DNA of 38,672 bases from IMG/VR virus record IMGVR_UViG_3300035160_000028, positions 1-38,672 of that record. One strand, 5' to 3'. The DNA is from a virus. Of the stretch, positions 16,648 through 22,868 are shown in pieces. The position numbers were made by a program, and so were the translations under genes. Every line of letters starts with the position of its first letter. The first letter of the stretch is position 1. The notes below the pieces were generated by a model. That model saw only the letters and a program-made list of their open reading frames with translations, ran no database searches and was not told the origin of the DNA.

Positions 16648-16788
16648 ATGAACCTTGATTTTAAGAGAGCCTCGGCACACTTTGGACGGTTAGCCGGGGC
16701 TTTCGCTATTTTGAGTAAGAACGACCCGCACATCATATCATCAATTACGCATCAATTAAATCCCAAAAAACCACACCCCCCCCTTTAA
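16648..16788 (+). CDS. Small protein, unknown function
   Basis: A 46-aa protein starting at ATG 16648 behind a strong ribosome site (AAAGGAGG at about 16634-16641). The sequence NLDFKRASAHFGRLAGAFAIL is an amphipathic helix followed by a Lys/Pro-rich tail ending KPHPPL. The tail is encoded by a C-run and may be a relaxed end. It is the first gene behind the promoter at 16597. No function can be assigned. Confidence 0.6.
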   Translation: MNLDFKRASAHFGRLAGAFAILSKNDPHIISSITHQLNPKKPHPPL

Positions 16789-16845
16789 AATTGCAATTAT
16801 AACATATTGATGATATTGTATTTTCGAAGAGAAAGGGGGTCTCAC

Positions 16846-17124
16846 ATGGCACGTCTTCTCAATCACCAGCTCAGAATAATCATGGATGATTTCGTATACG
16901 TCGAAGAAGGCCGAACCGGCCTGCCCGTCGCTGAAAATATCGATGCCGTGGTACGCGCATTGCAACGCAACTGGCATTTGGGCGAGCGCAGAATTTTCTA
17001 CCGAGACACTTACGGCGACATCGATGAAATCATCCTATGTAACGGCGCGTTTGAGCGATACCAACGCGCCGATGATATAATTATTAAAAAAATCAACAAC
17101 TTAATGAAGCGGGTAAAAAAATGA
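16846..17124 (+). CDS. Hypothetical protein
   Basis: A 92-aa protein. I chose ATG 16846, which has AAAGGGGG about 7 nt upstream, over an upstream in-frame ATG at 16807. It is a compact alpha/beta protein (RIIMDDFVYVEEG, DAVVRALQRNWHLGERRIFYR, then DEIILCNGAFERY) with a basic C-terminal helix (IIKKINNLMKRVKK). Nothing in it identifies a family. It overlaps the Fn3 gene by 4 nt (ATGA), so the two are translationally coupled. Confidence 0.65.
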   Translation: MARLLNHQLRIIMDDFVYVEEGRTGLPVAENIDAVVRALQRNWHLGERRIFYRDTYGDIDEIILCNGAFERYQRADDIIIKKINNLMKRVKK

Positions 17125-17858
17125 AATTGAAAACATTCATGAAATTGATTTTTATCGGCCTAATAATCTGCATCGTCCTGCTATGGCACATGATCGCCGG
17201 GGCCGAACAAATCACCCTCCAATGGGACCCGGTTGACGGCGTGGACGGGTACCATATCTATCAAGCGATCCGGGCCGCCAATCCGGATACCGGAGAAGTC
17301 GAGCACTCGTTTGATTACGCCGCGCCGGTCGGAACCGTGGCGCAGGATGTCACATCGTTGGCGGTGGAGCTCCCCGGCGAGCAGGGCGCGGACACAAAAT
17401 ATGTGTTTGTCGCTCGCTCGTATCGCGGCGACGATACGAGCGTGGACTCAAACACCGTGGCTTATGTCGTCTGTCTGGTCCCCCCTTTGGCGGCCACGGA
17501 TCTGGCCGGCGCCTATGACGTGGAAAACGGCGTGATCAATCTGAGCTGGTCCCAGGCGCCCGACGCGCAGGCATGGCGCACGATAAGCCATTGGCTTGTG
17601 TATTACCGTATTGCGGGCGGTGATTGGGTCCCCATTGGGCGGGTAGACTATGGGGCGGACCCGCAGTTAACCGCAGAATTTGATGCCGTGGCGCCGGGAG
17701 AAGCCGCAGACGTGGAGTTTACGGTTGTCACATACCGAAGGTCGGGGGTATACTCCGAAAATAGCTCTATCGTTGCGATAGCTATCGACCGGAGCACATC
17801 CGGCCCGGTGCCCCCGGTTGAAAACTTGAGGGTTGAGATTGAGATTCCCGTGATTTGA
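17121..17858 (+). CDS. Secreted or membrane-anchored fibronectin type III protein
   Basis: A 245-aa protein. Residues 1-28 form a typical Sec signal or anchor: basic start MKLKTFMK, hydrophobic core LIFIGLIICIVLLWHMI, and AGA before the mature end. Two Fn3-like domains follow, the first with ITLQWDPVDGVDGYHIYQ (31-48) and TKYVFVARSYRGDD, the second with GVINLSWSQAPDAQAW and AADVEFTVVTYRRSGVYSENS. The pattern of W/Y core positions is characteristic. The role in the phage is unknown. Options include a superinfection-modifying cell-surface protein or a lysis accessory. It lies in a short operon flanked by oppositely directed genes, as expected of a moron-like block. Confidence 0.75.
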   Translation: MKLKTFMKLIFIGLIICIVLLWHMIAGAEQITLQWDPVDGVDGYHIYQAIRAANPDTGEVEHSFDYAAPVGTVAQDVTSLAVELPGEQGADTKYVFVARSYRGDDTSVDSNTVAYVVCLVPPLAATDLAGAYDVENGVINLSWSQAPDAQAWRTISHWLVYYRIAGGDWVPIGRVDYGADPQLTAEFDAVAPGEAADVEFTVVTYRRSGVYSENSSIVAIAIDRSTSGPVPPVENLRVEIEIPVI

Positions 17859-17913
17859 GCCACGACCCAAAGCTAATCCGGTTCCAGATCATTAACCCAA
17901 ACTGGAGAACGAC

Positions 17914-18132
17914 ATGGACAAAAAAGAAATTATTTCAATAGCCAAAGACCAGGGGCTAGACCTGGCCGAAGACACGGCTGCCGCCGCCGTTAAAACAGCA
18001 ATAAATCTGTTGCGCGTTATCGTCCCGAAATTATCCACCGGAGCAGGATTTATGGTAAATTCGTTTCTCGACATCTACGAGAAAAAAATATTTGAGCTGG
18101 TTGACAAAATCGACGGTAAAGTCGATGCCTGA
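17914..18132 (+). CDS. Small helical protein, unknown function
   Basis: A 72-aa protein starting behind CTGGAGAAC. It has an acidic N-terminal helix (KKEIISIAKDQGLDLAEDTA), an Ala/Leu-rich segment (AAAAVKTAINLLRVIVPKL), and a C-terminal helix ending FELVDKIDGKVDA. Small proteins of this type, beginning with a DKxxIIxxAKxxGLDLAE-like helix, occur in many phages near lysis genes, but no function is proven. The next gene starts within its last codons (8-nt overlap). Confidence 0.62.
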   Translation: MDKKEIISIAKDQGLDLAEDTAAAAVKTAINLLRVIVPKLSTGAGFMVNSFLDIYEKKIFELVDKIDGKVDA

Positions 18133-18316
18133 TCCCGATCTGGAGCTGGCCACGGCGCACGTGGATTGGTATATCGGATTGCTATCGGAGCAAATGCAGA
18201 TCTGGTTAGAAATGACCCGCAAACTTATGACCGAAAATTTTATCCACGGCATAAAGCACGGGAGAGAATTAGAGCGTGAAAAAATGCGTTGCGAACAGGA
18301 AGCCGACAGGCTATAA
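18125..18316 (+). CDS. Small charged helical protein
   Basis: A 63-aa protein beginning at ATG 18125, overlapping the upstream stop by 8 nt. The sequence is predicted to be one long amphipathic helix (LATAHVDWYIGLLSEQMQIW, then MTRKLMTENFIHGIKHGREL), ending in a charged tail (EREKMRCEQEADRL). It has no obvious membrane segment. An accessory lysis or structural role is possible from its place at the end of the operon, but this is a guess. It is followed immediately by a terminator-like hairpin. Confidence 0.6.
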   Translation: MPDPDLELATAHVDWYIGLLSEQMQIWLEMTRKLMTENFIHGIKHGRELEREKMRCEQEADRL

Positions 18317-18339
18317 ACACTGCGGGAGAAGATCGATTG

Positions 18340-18533
18340 CAGCAGGGGCCGACACTATCGGCCCCGCTACTTTTCGGGGCCGGGACCGGGGTTAAAAAAC
18401 CGGGGCCTAGGCCTCGACCACGCAAATTTAAAAACGTAATGATATCAGCGGGGTCCGCAGGGGCCGCCCTGGGGCCCGGACCGGGGCCGCCCCGGTGTAA
18501 AACGGGGCTTGCCCTGGGGCCGCGAATTGAATT
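18340..18533. repeat. GGGGCC-rich hairpin/G-run island between convergent operons
   Basis: About 190 bases carry roughly eight GGGGCC or GGCCCC cores (for instance around 18345, 18361, 18377, 18402, 18464, 18475, 18486, 18513), in a genome that is otherwise AT-balanced. Cores on the plus strand predominate, so the G-runs could support G-quadruplexes as well as alternative hairpins. No gene is credible here; short frames are Gly/Pro-rich by composition. The position between the ends of a rightward and a leftward operon suits a transcription barrier. Confidence 0.6.
18345..18375 (+). terminator. Rho-independent-like terminator of the 16.6-18.3 kb operon
   Basis: GGGGCCGA (18345-18352) pairs with TCGGCCCC (18358-18365) around a five-base loop, followed by GCTACTTTT. 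An eight-base GC stem with a short T tract 29 bases after the last stop (18316) fits an intrinsic terminator for rightward transcription. Confidence 0.6.
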
Positions 18534-18573
18534 ATATTAGTATGCATATCACGTCAAATTATTGTATCTGCGG

Positions 18574-18592
18574 CGGGCGCATAGGGCGCCCG
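18574..18592 (-). terminator. Hairpin downstream of recT
   Basis: CGGGCGC (18574-18580) pairs with GCGCCCG (18586-18592) around ATAGG, five bases beyond the recT stop read leftward. No T-run follows on the minus strand (CCGCAGATACAATAATTTG), so this is a weak or factor-assisted terminator or an RNA-protecting stem. Confidence 0.4.
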
Positions 18593-18596
18593 TTCG

Positions 18597-19589
18597 TTAT
18601 TTCCACGGTGGTTCGTCGCCGTCTTCTGGTTCGGGATTATGATTTGTTTCAAGTCGCAAAATATATTTTTGCGCTTCCAATTGTGTTATCTCTCGTATTT
18701 TTTTTACCGGTCGTCCGACAAAAACCGATAACCCATCAAAAACATCTGCCGTTGTCATCCCTTGTTGTTTGCCGAGGTCCAAAATTCTTTCGGCTTGCTC
18801 GCGGTTCGCCGGCGGTTCCGGCGCCGGTTCCGAATCCGGAACTGGGGCAAAGTCGAGCGTTTTTATCTCTGGTTCCGGCCCCAGTTCCGCTTCTACATAT
18901 TCGTCGTCAAGATCAGCAACTTCGCTGATTTGTTCGTTGCCGGATGATTTTATGATGGATCTACAAAGGCGATGGACTACTGTTTTGGTAGTCATTTTTT
19001 CGGGATATTTGGCGTGGTTACTGCCGGGATGGAGTGAGCCGTCTTGTCTTACTACCGGCTCGCCTTTGTATTTTAATTGCGCGTTTTTCCAAGTCTTTTT
19101 AATATCTTCGTAGCTCATAATGTCGGCATCGATGATCTGGCCGTCATGCCCGACTGCTACGGCATAGGCCGCGATGATTGCGCCATTTAGACTCTTTACT
19201 GTCGGTTTGTGGCGCGGAAAACGATATGATCCGTTGACAATATCCATGTCGAATTCGTCGCCTTCTCGCACGACTTTTGAGTTGATGGCGGCAATGCGTT
19301 TATCCTCCCGTTTCGCCACCATTATGCTGCCGGAATAGTCCCTAAGTAGCTGGAGTTGATTGCCATATGGGACGAATGAGCATTGCCCTTTTAATGGATT
19401 GAGCCCTTGGCACACCATCGATAAAACGGCTTTATACTTCGATTCAGGCGTGCATTTTTGAAAACCTCCATTTTCGGAAAAAATGATCGCCACGGCTTGC
19501 ATTGCCGTGTCGATGGTGTAGGCGTCGTGATAGTCCGAAATATTGATTTCGGCTTTTAATCTTTGCGTAAAATGTTGAATCTCGTTCAT
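18597..19589 (-). CDS. recT: RecT-family single-strand annealing protein
   Basis: A 330-aa protein; ATG 19589 overlaps the upstream TGA (ATGA). The RecT family core is seen in residues about 55-215: YKAVLSMVCQGLNPLKGQCS, then SFVPYGNQLQLLRDYSGSIM (the YGNxLQLxxSYxG-type motif), VAKREDKRIAAINSKVVREGD, and later DIKKTWKNAQLKY with HAKYPEKMTTKTVVHRLCRS. The C-terminal 110 residues are acidic and Pro/Glu-rich, probably a partner-binding tail. RecT proteins anneal complementary single strands during phage recombination. No RecE- or YqaJ-type exonuclease is encoded nearby; the MBL-fold protein at 14192 and the SbcC-like ATPase at 20686 are possible partners. Confidence 0.9.
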   Translation of the reverse strand: MNEIQHFTQRLKAEINISDYHDAYTIDTAMQAVAIIFSENGGFQKCTPESKYKAVLSMVCQGLNPLKGQCSFVPYGNQLQLLRDYSGSIMVAKREDKRIAAINSKVVREGDEFDMDIVNGSYRFPRHKPTVKSLNGAIIAAYAVAVGHDGQIIDADIMSYEDIKKTWKNAQLKYKGEPVVRQDGSLHPGSNHAKYPEKMTTKTVVHRLCRSIIKSSGNEQISEVADLDDEYVEAELGPEPEIKTLDFAPVPDSEPAPEPPANREQAERILDLGKQQGMTTADVFDGLSVFVGRPVKKIREITQLEAQKYILRLETNHNPEPEDGDEPPWK

Positions 19590-19804
19590 CAATAAAAATC
19601 CTCCAATTCATCTGCTTTTTCAACCTTGCCGGTGATTATTCGGCGCACCTCGGCTTTAGCCAGATTTTCAAGATCCGCGACAACCTGCCGCGCATCGTCA
19701 CTATCACCTAAATCTGCTGAGAACTCAACATCAACGCGCATCGATTCGAAATTGCCTAAATTTTTAGTAAAACCAAATTTTACCGTTGTTTGTTTTATTT
19801 TCAA
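19589..19804 (-). CDS. Small recombination-operon protein (phage type)
   Basis: A 71-aa protein starting at TTG 19804, preceded by AAGGGGG and overlapping the upstream TGA as TTGA. The longer frame extending to 19897 has no ribosome site and is not preferred. The sequence KIKQTTVKFGFTKNLGNFES, MRVDVEFSADLGDSDDARQV, then VADLENLAKAEVRRI matches a common phage pattern: a beta-strand pair (NLGNFESxRVxVE) followed by an acidic Asp-rich linker and a helix. Such small genes usually sit next to annealases or single-strand binding genes. Function is not known. It overlaps recT by ATGA. Confidence 0.7.
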   Translation of the reverse strand: MKIKQTTVKFGFTKNLGNFESMRVDVEFSADLGDSDDARQVVADLENLAKAEVRRIITGKVEKADELEDFY

Positions 19805-19917
19805 AATGGTCCCCCTTGCGCCAGCGTAACCCACTGGCATGTAATGTCGTTCACCTGACTCCATCGCCGCCCCGGCTCCATTGTATCGAACTGCCACTCA
19901 ATCCAGCGCCACCACAT
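19801..19917 (-). CDS. 38-aa Trp-rich small protein
   Basis: A 38-aa reading frame from ATG 19917 with AGGCG upstream. The product is unusually rich in tryptophan (MWWRWIEWQFDTMEPGRRW, then SQVNDITCQWVTLAQGGPF). It ends in TGA that overlaps the TTG start of the next gene, giving translational coupling, and its last codons contain the AAGGGGG ribosome site of that gene. It could be a short leader peptide or a real small protein. Support comes from start, ribosome site and coupling only. Confidence 0.5.
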   Translation of the reverse strand: MWWRWIEWQFDTMEPGRRWSQVNDITCQWVTLAQGGPF

Positions 19918-19935
19918 AATTATTCGCCTTTCACC

Positions 19936-20082
19936 TTATTCCCGAATTGGTTTGAAATCGTCATTGATCTGCTTGGCGCACAGGTCGCAAAGCCCGTGCA
20001 CGGCAATTTCGGGGTCATCGGATAGGTAATTGTTTTTGCAGCATTCGCAAATCATTTGGTCTTCACCTGTTTGATAGTCCAT
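19936..20082 (-). CDS. Small zinc-ribbon-like protein
   Basis: A 48-aa protein from ATG 20082 to TAA 19936-19938. It has the pattern MICECCKNNYL followed by HGLCDLCAKQ, that is CxxC or CC and CxxC pairs 17 residues apart, as in tiny zinc ribbons that phages encode in early operons. The start overlaps or abuts the stop of the upstream 95-aa gene (20085). Probably binds zinc; the target is unknown. Confidence 0.6.
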   Translation of the reverse strand: MDYQTGEDQMICECCKNNYLSDDPEIAVHGLCDLCAKQINDDFKPIRE

Positions 20083-20084
20083 GC

Positions 20085-20372
20085 TTAAACCTCATATTTT
20101 CCCAATATTTCAGAAAGTTTTGCATCGTTTCCATCATAGCCGCCCCTCGATAGGATTTCGGCTATTTCCGCCTCATCTGCCGCGAACTGATATTTGTCGG
20201 TGCCGGTGTTGCTCCAAAGATTTACAACAAGTTTGTTTTTTGCAGTCGCAAGCAAAATTTTACCATAAACGTAGGGTGACCCATCTTTGAATGATGCGAT
20301 CTCCGTCGCTTTATCAAGATCAAACCAGCCATTAAACTGACCGTCTTTATCGAACACATTAATTCGTTTCAT
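20085..20372 (-). CDS. Hypothetical protein, first gene of recT operon
   Basis: A 95-aa protein with an excellent ribosome site (AAAGGAGG 7 nt upstream). The fold appears alpha/beta: KRINVFDKDGQFNGWFDLDKA, then ATEIASFKDGSPYVYGKILL (FDxxKA and a YGKILLATAKNKLVVNLWSN beta stretch), and a helical C-terminal part with DEAEIAEILSRGG. The FNGWFDLDKAT and YGKILLAT phrases resemble small proteins seen in phage early operons that begin with a 'change-of-state' beta unit. No function is assigned. It starts the leftward recT operon, divergent from the RHH gene. Confidence 0.65.
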   Translation of the reverse strand: MKRINVFDKDGQFNGWFDLDKATEIASFKDGSPYVYGKILLATAKNKLVVNLWSNTGTDKYQFAADEAEIAEILSRGGYDGNDAKLSEILGKYEV

Positions 20373-20433
20373 TTTTAAGCCTCCTTTGTTTTTATCCTTT
20401 CAGTTTTTGTGTCAGTTAAAGACACTATTGGCA

Positions 20434-20456
20434 TTTGTTAAACAAACTTTAACAAA
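20434..20456. promoter_or_regulatory. 9-5-9 inverted repeat, candidate operator
   Basis: TTTGTTAAA (20434-20442), CAAAC, TTTAACAAA (20448-20456) form a perfect 9-bp inverted repeat with a five-base centre. A further half-site GTTAAA occurs at 20415-20420. It lies in the 159-bp region between divergent operons, upstream of the rightward promoter (20481-20509). A control protein such as the RHH protein encoded at 20532 could bind it, which is inference. Confidence 0.55.
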
Positions 20457-20480
20457 AAAAGACTTAAAGATAAATAAAGT

Positions 20481-20509
20481 TTTACAAAAAAAGGACGATT
20501 TTGTATATT
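20481..20509 (+). promoter_or_regulatory. Sigma70-type promoter for the SbcC-like operon
   Basis: TTTACA (20481-20486), 17 bases, TATATT (20504-20509), then a transcription start expected near 20516 and the AAGGAGG site at about 20520. Each hexamer matches the consensus at five of six positions. Confidence 0.65.
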
Positions 20510-20531
20510 GAAATCAAAAAAAGGAGGTCAC

Positions 20532-20720
20532 ATGGGAAATTCTAATAAATTCAATATTGTGGCGTTTCGGATTAAACCGGAACATAAAAATGAAATCATG
20601 GAATATGCCGAAATTGAGGGGCTTGGAATGTCGGCATGGGTGCGGCGTATCGTCTTGAATGAAATCATGCGGAAACGGAGTGAGTATGCAAATCAAGCTA
20701 TTAAAATTACAAATAAATAA
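20532..20720 (+). CDS. Ribbon-helix-helix-like DNA-binding protein
   Basis: A 62-aa protein starting at ATG 20532 after AAGGAGG. The pattern FNIVAFRIKPEHKNEIMEYA followed by GLGMSAWVRRIVLNEIMRK is a beta strand, helix, turn, helix arrangement, as in ribbon-helix-helix (CopG/Arc-like) proteins and in short DNA-binding proteins of phage early operons. It is first in the rightward operon, next to a 9-5-9 operator-like repeat, which suggests autoregulation. It overlaps the SbcC-like gene by 35 nt. Confidence 0.68.
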   Translation: MGNSNKFNIVAFRIKPEHKNEIMEYAEIEGLGMSAWVRRIVLNEIMRKRSEYANQAIKITNK

Positions 20721-22551
20721 TTTCAAAGCCATCAAAAAATTCACTTTGGATGCCGATGGGCGCTCAATCATAATCCAGGGCAAAAACGGCATCGGCAAGA
20801 CAAGCCTGGCCGATGCCTGGTTTTGGACACTCACCGGCTCCAATGCTGATGGGCAGGCCAAATATAACATCATTGAGCTTGATGATGGCTCAATCCCAGT
20901 AAATCACCAGAATGCCGAGGTTGAAGCTATCATCGAGGCCGATGGTAAAAAGATCACGCTTCATAAAACCTACCGGCAAAAATGGACGAAAAAACGCGGC
21001 CAGGCCGATGCCGAGTTCAGCGGCCATACAACGGACCACCGATGGGATGGTGTTGACGTGAGCGCGAAAGAATACCAAAAGCGCCTCGATGAGCTATGCC
21101 CAGCGGCTGTGATTCGCAGCTTGACCGATGTGCATCATTTCTGCGGTCGGATGAAAGCCGATGACCGGCGCCAGGAATTGATTAGCATTGCCGGCGAAAT
21201 TAACATGCAATCCATCTGCGCTCAGTATTCGGAGTTGAATGAATTGCCGGAATTGATCGGTGATTATTCCCTCATAGATTTTGAAAAGATGCTGAAGAGC
21301 CAACGAAAACAGGCGCAGAAGTCGTTGCATGACATCCCTATTGAGATCAATTCTAAAAAAGAGGAAATGCCCGATATAGACGGCCTGGACGAAGAGGCGA
21401 TCCGCAGCAACGTTGCAGCGCTTGACGAACAGATATCCGGCGTTAAAAACGAGCTAGTTGCATTGTCAAATGGCCTGAAAGCCACCGAATTAAAAAAAGA
21501 AAAGATGGATTTGGAAGCAGGGCTCATTGATCTTGAAAATAGAGTAAGAATTAAAGCCAATGGATTAGAGTTAGAAAGCAGTGAGCTTTTTAAAAGAGCT
21601 AAAGAATATGAAATGCAGGTGTTAAAGCTAAATTTTGATATCCAAAAAATAGACGATTTAATAGCAAAAAATCGTCATGAGGATTCGGAGCTTGTCGCGG
21701 CATGGAAAGAAATAAATTCAGGCGGCCAGGTCTGCCGAACCTGCGGCCAGCAATTGCCACGGGAGCAGGTTAAAAAACATCTTGATGATATAGCGAAAAG
21801 AGGTAGCCAGCTTGCCGCCGAATTTGCGCAGCTTGAAAAAAAGATGGCTGAAAAGCAAGAGCAAATGAAACGGGCTCAATTCGGAGCTGCCGAAGCAACG
21901 CAGCAAGCCGAAGTTATCGCGGCAAAGTCCGAAAAAGCTATGCATAATCCCGAAATGAATTCAGTGGCCGCAAAAATAGCCGATCTGGAGCAAGAAATAA
22001 AAAAAGCCATATCCGACATCGAACCTGAAAAGAAGCATCTTGAAGCGGCTCTAAGCGACCTTGAAAAGCAAGTGGGCCGCGAGCGTGAAAAGTTGCTCTC
22101 CATCACCCAGGCCGTAAAAACTCAGGACCGCATCAGGCAAAAAGAAAAGGCGTTGAAACTGGCCGCCGCTGAGTTTGAGGACTGCGAACGGAAACTATAT
22201 CTATTGGAATTGTATGGCCGCAAACGATCAGAATACATTGAAGAAACCGTCAGCCAGAAATTTGAAATCACGTCGTGGAAACTATTTGAAGAGCAGATCA
22301 ATGCCGGAAGCCGGGAAATCTGCGAACCGGTTTACCAGGGCGTGCCATATAGCACGGATCTAAATACGGGAGCTAAAATCCAAGTCGGCCTGGACGTGAT
22401 CCGAACGCTATCAAAACATCATAGCGTTACGATGCCTGTATTTATCGATAATGCAGAATCCGTTACGAACTGGATGATTGATTTGGATAATCAGATGATT
22501 CGGCTGGCGGCGGCGCCTAACGTGGAAAAACTGGAGGTGATAGGTGGATGA
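20686..22551 (+). CDS. Rad50/SbcC-like ATPase with zinc hook
   Basis: A 621-aa protein; ATG 20686 has GGAG upstream and gives the natural N-terminus MQIKLLKLQINNFKAIKKF of RecF/SbcC-type ATPases. Walker A is GKNGIGKTS (32-40). Two coiled-coil arms (about 200-345 and 362-510) flank the zinc hook CRTCG (C350, C353). The C-terminal half domain carries MPVFIDNAESV as a degenerate Walker B (DNAE). Family members hold and process DNA ends, usually with a nuclease (SbcD/Mre11) that is not encoded here. The MBL-fold hydrolase and RecT of this phage may supply the partner functions. The stop overlaps the next start (22544). Confidence 0.87.
   Translation: MQIKLLKLQINNFKAIKKFTLDADGRSIIIQGKNGIGKTSLADAWFWTLTGSNADGQAKYNIIELDDGSIPVNHQNAEVEAIIEADGKKITLHKTYRQKWTKKRGQADAEFSGHTTDHRWDGVDVSAKEYQKRLDELCPAAVIRSLTDVHHFCGRMKADDRRQELISIAGEINMQSICAQYSELNELPELIGDYSLIDFEKMLKSQRKQAQKSLHDIPIEINSKKEEMPDIDGLDEEAIRSNVAALDEQISGVKNELVALSNGLKATELKKEKMDLEAGLIDLENRVRIKANGLELESSELFKRAKEYEMQVLKLNFDIQKIDDLIAKNRHEDSELVAAWKEINSGGQVCRTCGQQLPREQVKKHLDDIAKRGSQLAAEFAQLEKKMAEKQEQMKRAQFGAAEATQQAEVIAAKSEKAMHNPEMNSVAAKIADLEQEIKKAISDIEPEKKHLEAALSDLEKQVGREREKLLSITQAVKTQDRIRQKEKALKLAAAEFEDCERKLYLLELYGRKRSEYIEETVSQKFEITSWKLFEEQINAGSREICEPVYQGVPYSTDLNTGAKIQVGLDVIRTLSKHHSVTMPVFIDNAESVTNWMIDLDNQMIRLAAAPNVEKLEVIGG
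22519..22538 (+). repeat. 20-bp direct repeat, copy 1
   Basis: The sequence AACGTGGAAAAACTGGAGGT occurs here and again exactly at 22814-22833, 295 bp apart. It encodes NVEKLEV at the end of the SbcC-like protein and contains the ribosome site for the next gene. The copies bracket the 99-aa zinc-finger gene. Confidence 0.9.
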
Positions 22552-22843
22552 TAAAAAACCAAAATATTATTTGTCCAAAATAATCCCCAAACGGCGAAAA
22601 ACCGTTAAATTTTTGTGGTGCCAAAAAGACTGGATGGATTGGGCCAAACTCAATTTTTATAGAGATAAACAAAGATTGAGCACTTATGAAAAATGCCAAT
22701 GGTGCAATTATAAATTCGAATCTGGTGATAGCGTATCTTTGGCGGCACCGGATAGAGGTAAAAATATGGTGATATGTAAATGGTGCGCGGATGAAATGCT
22801 GTCGTCTGCCGCGAACGTGGAAAAACTGGAGGTTGAAATATAG
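22544..22843 (+). CDS. Small zinc-finger protein in a repeat-bounded cassette
   Basis: A 99-aa basic protein starting in the overlap with the SbcC-like gene and using the GGAGGT of the repeat as ribosome site. It has two Cys pairs, CQWCNYKF and CKWCADEM, 26 residues apart, which form a treble-clef-like zinc finger, and a Lys/Arg-rich N-terminal half (KIIPKRRKTVKFLW). The last residues ANVEKLEV copy the end of the SbcC-like protein, because a 20-bp repeat bounds this gene. Probably DNA- or RNA-binding; related functions are not recognised. The IS607 element begins at its 3' end. Confidence 0.68.
   Translation: MDDKKPKYYLSKIIPKRRKTVKFLWCQKDWMDWAKLNFYRDKQRLSTYEKCQWCNYKFESGDSVSLAAPDRGKNMVICKWCADEMLSSAANVEKLEVEI
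22814..22833 (+). repeat. 20-bp direct repeat, copy 2
   Basis: Exact copy of 22519-22538. In this copy the ribosome site GGAGGT now stands before the IS607 element rather than before a phage gene, which suggests that the next phage gene originally began here. Confidence 0.9.
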
Positions 22844-22863
22844 TGTATGATTTGCTATATAAT
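22833..22863 (+). promoter_or_regulatory. Promoter of IS607 tnpA
   Basis: TTGAAA (22833-22838), 17 bases, then TATATA overlapping TATAAT (22856-22863), with ATG of tnpA at 22869. A start of transcription near 22870 would make tnpA nearly leaderless. Confidence 0.55.
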
Positions 22864-22868
22864 TATAC

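Noticed and set aside
16312-16788. 158-aa plus-strand frame
   Set aside because: Its first part is antisense to the winged-helix gene; only the part from 16648 has a ribosome site and promoter and is listed as a 46-aa gene.
18289-18540. 83-aa frame in the GGGGCC-rich island
   Set aside because: Gly/Pro-rich product follows from base composition; hairpins and the operon end fit a non-coding region.
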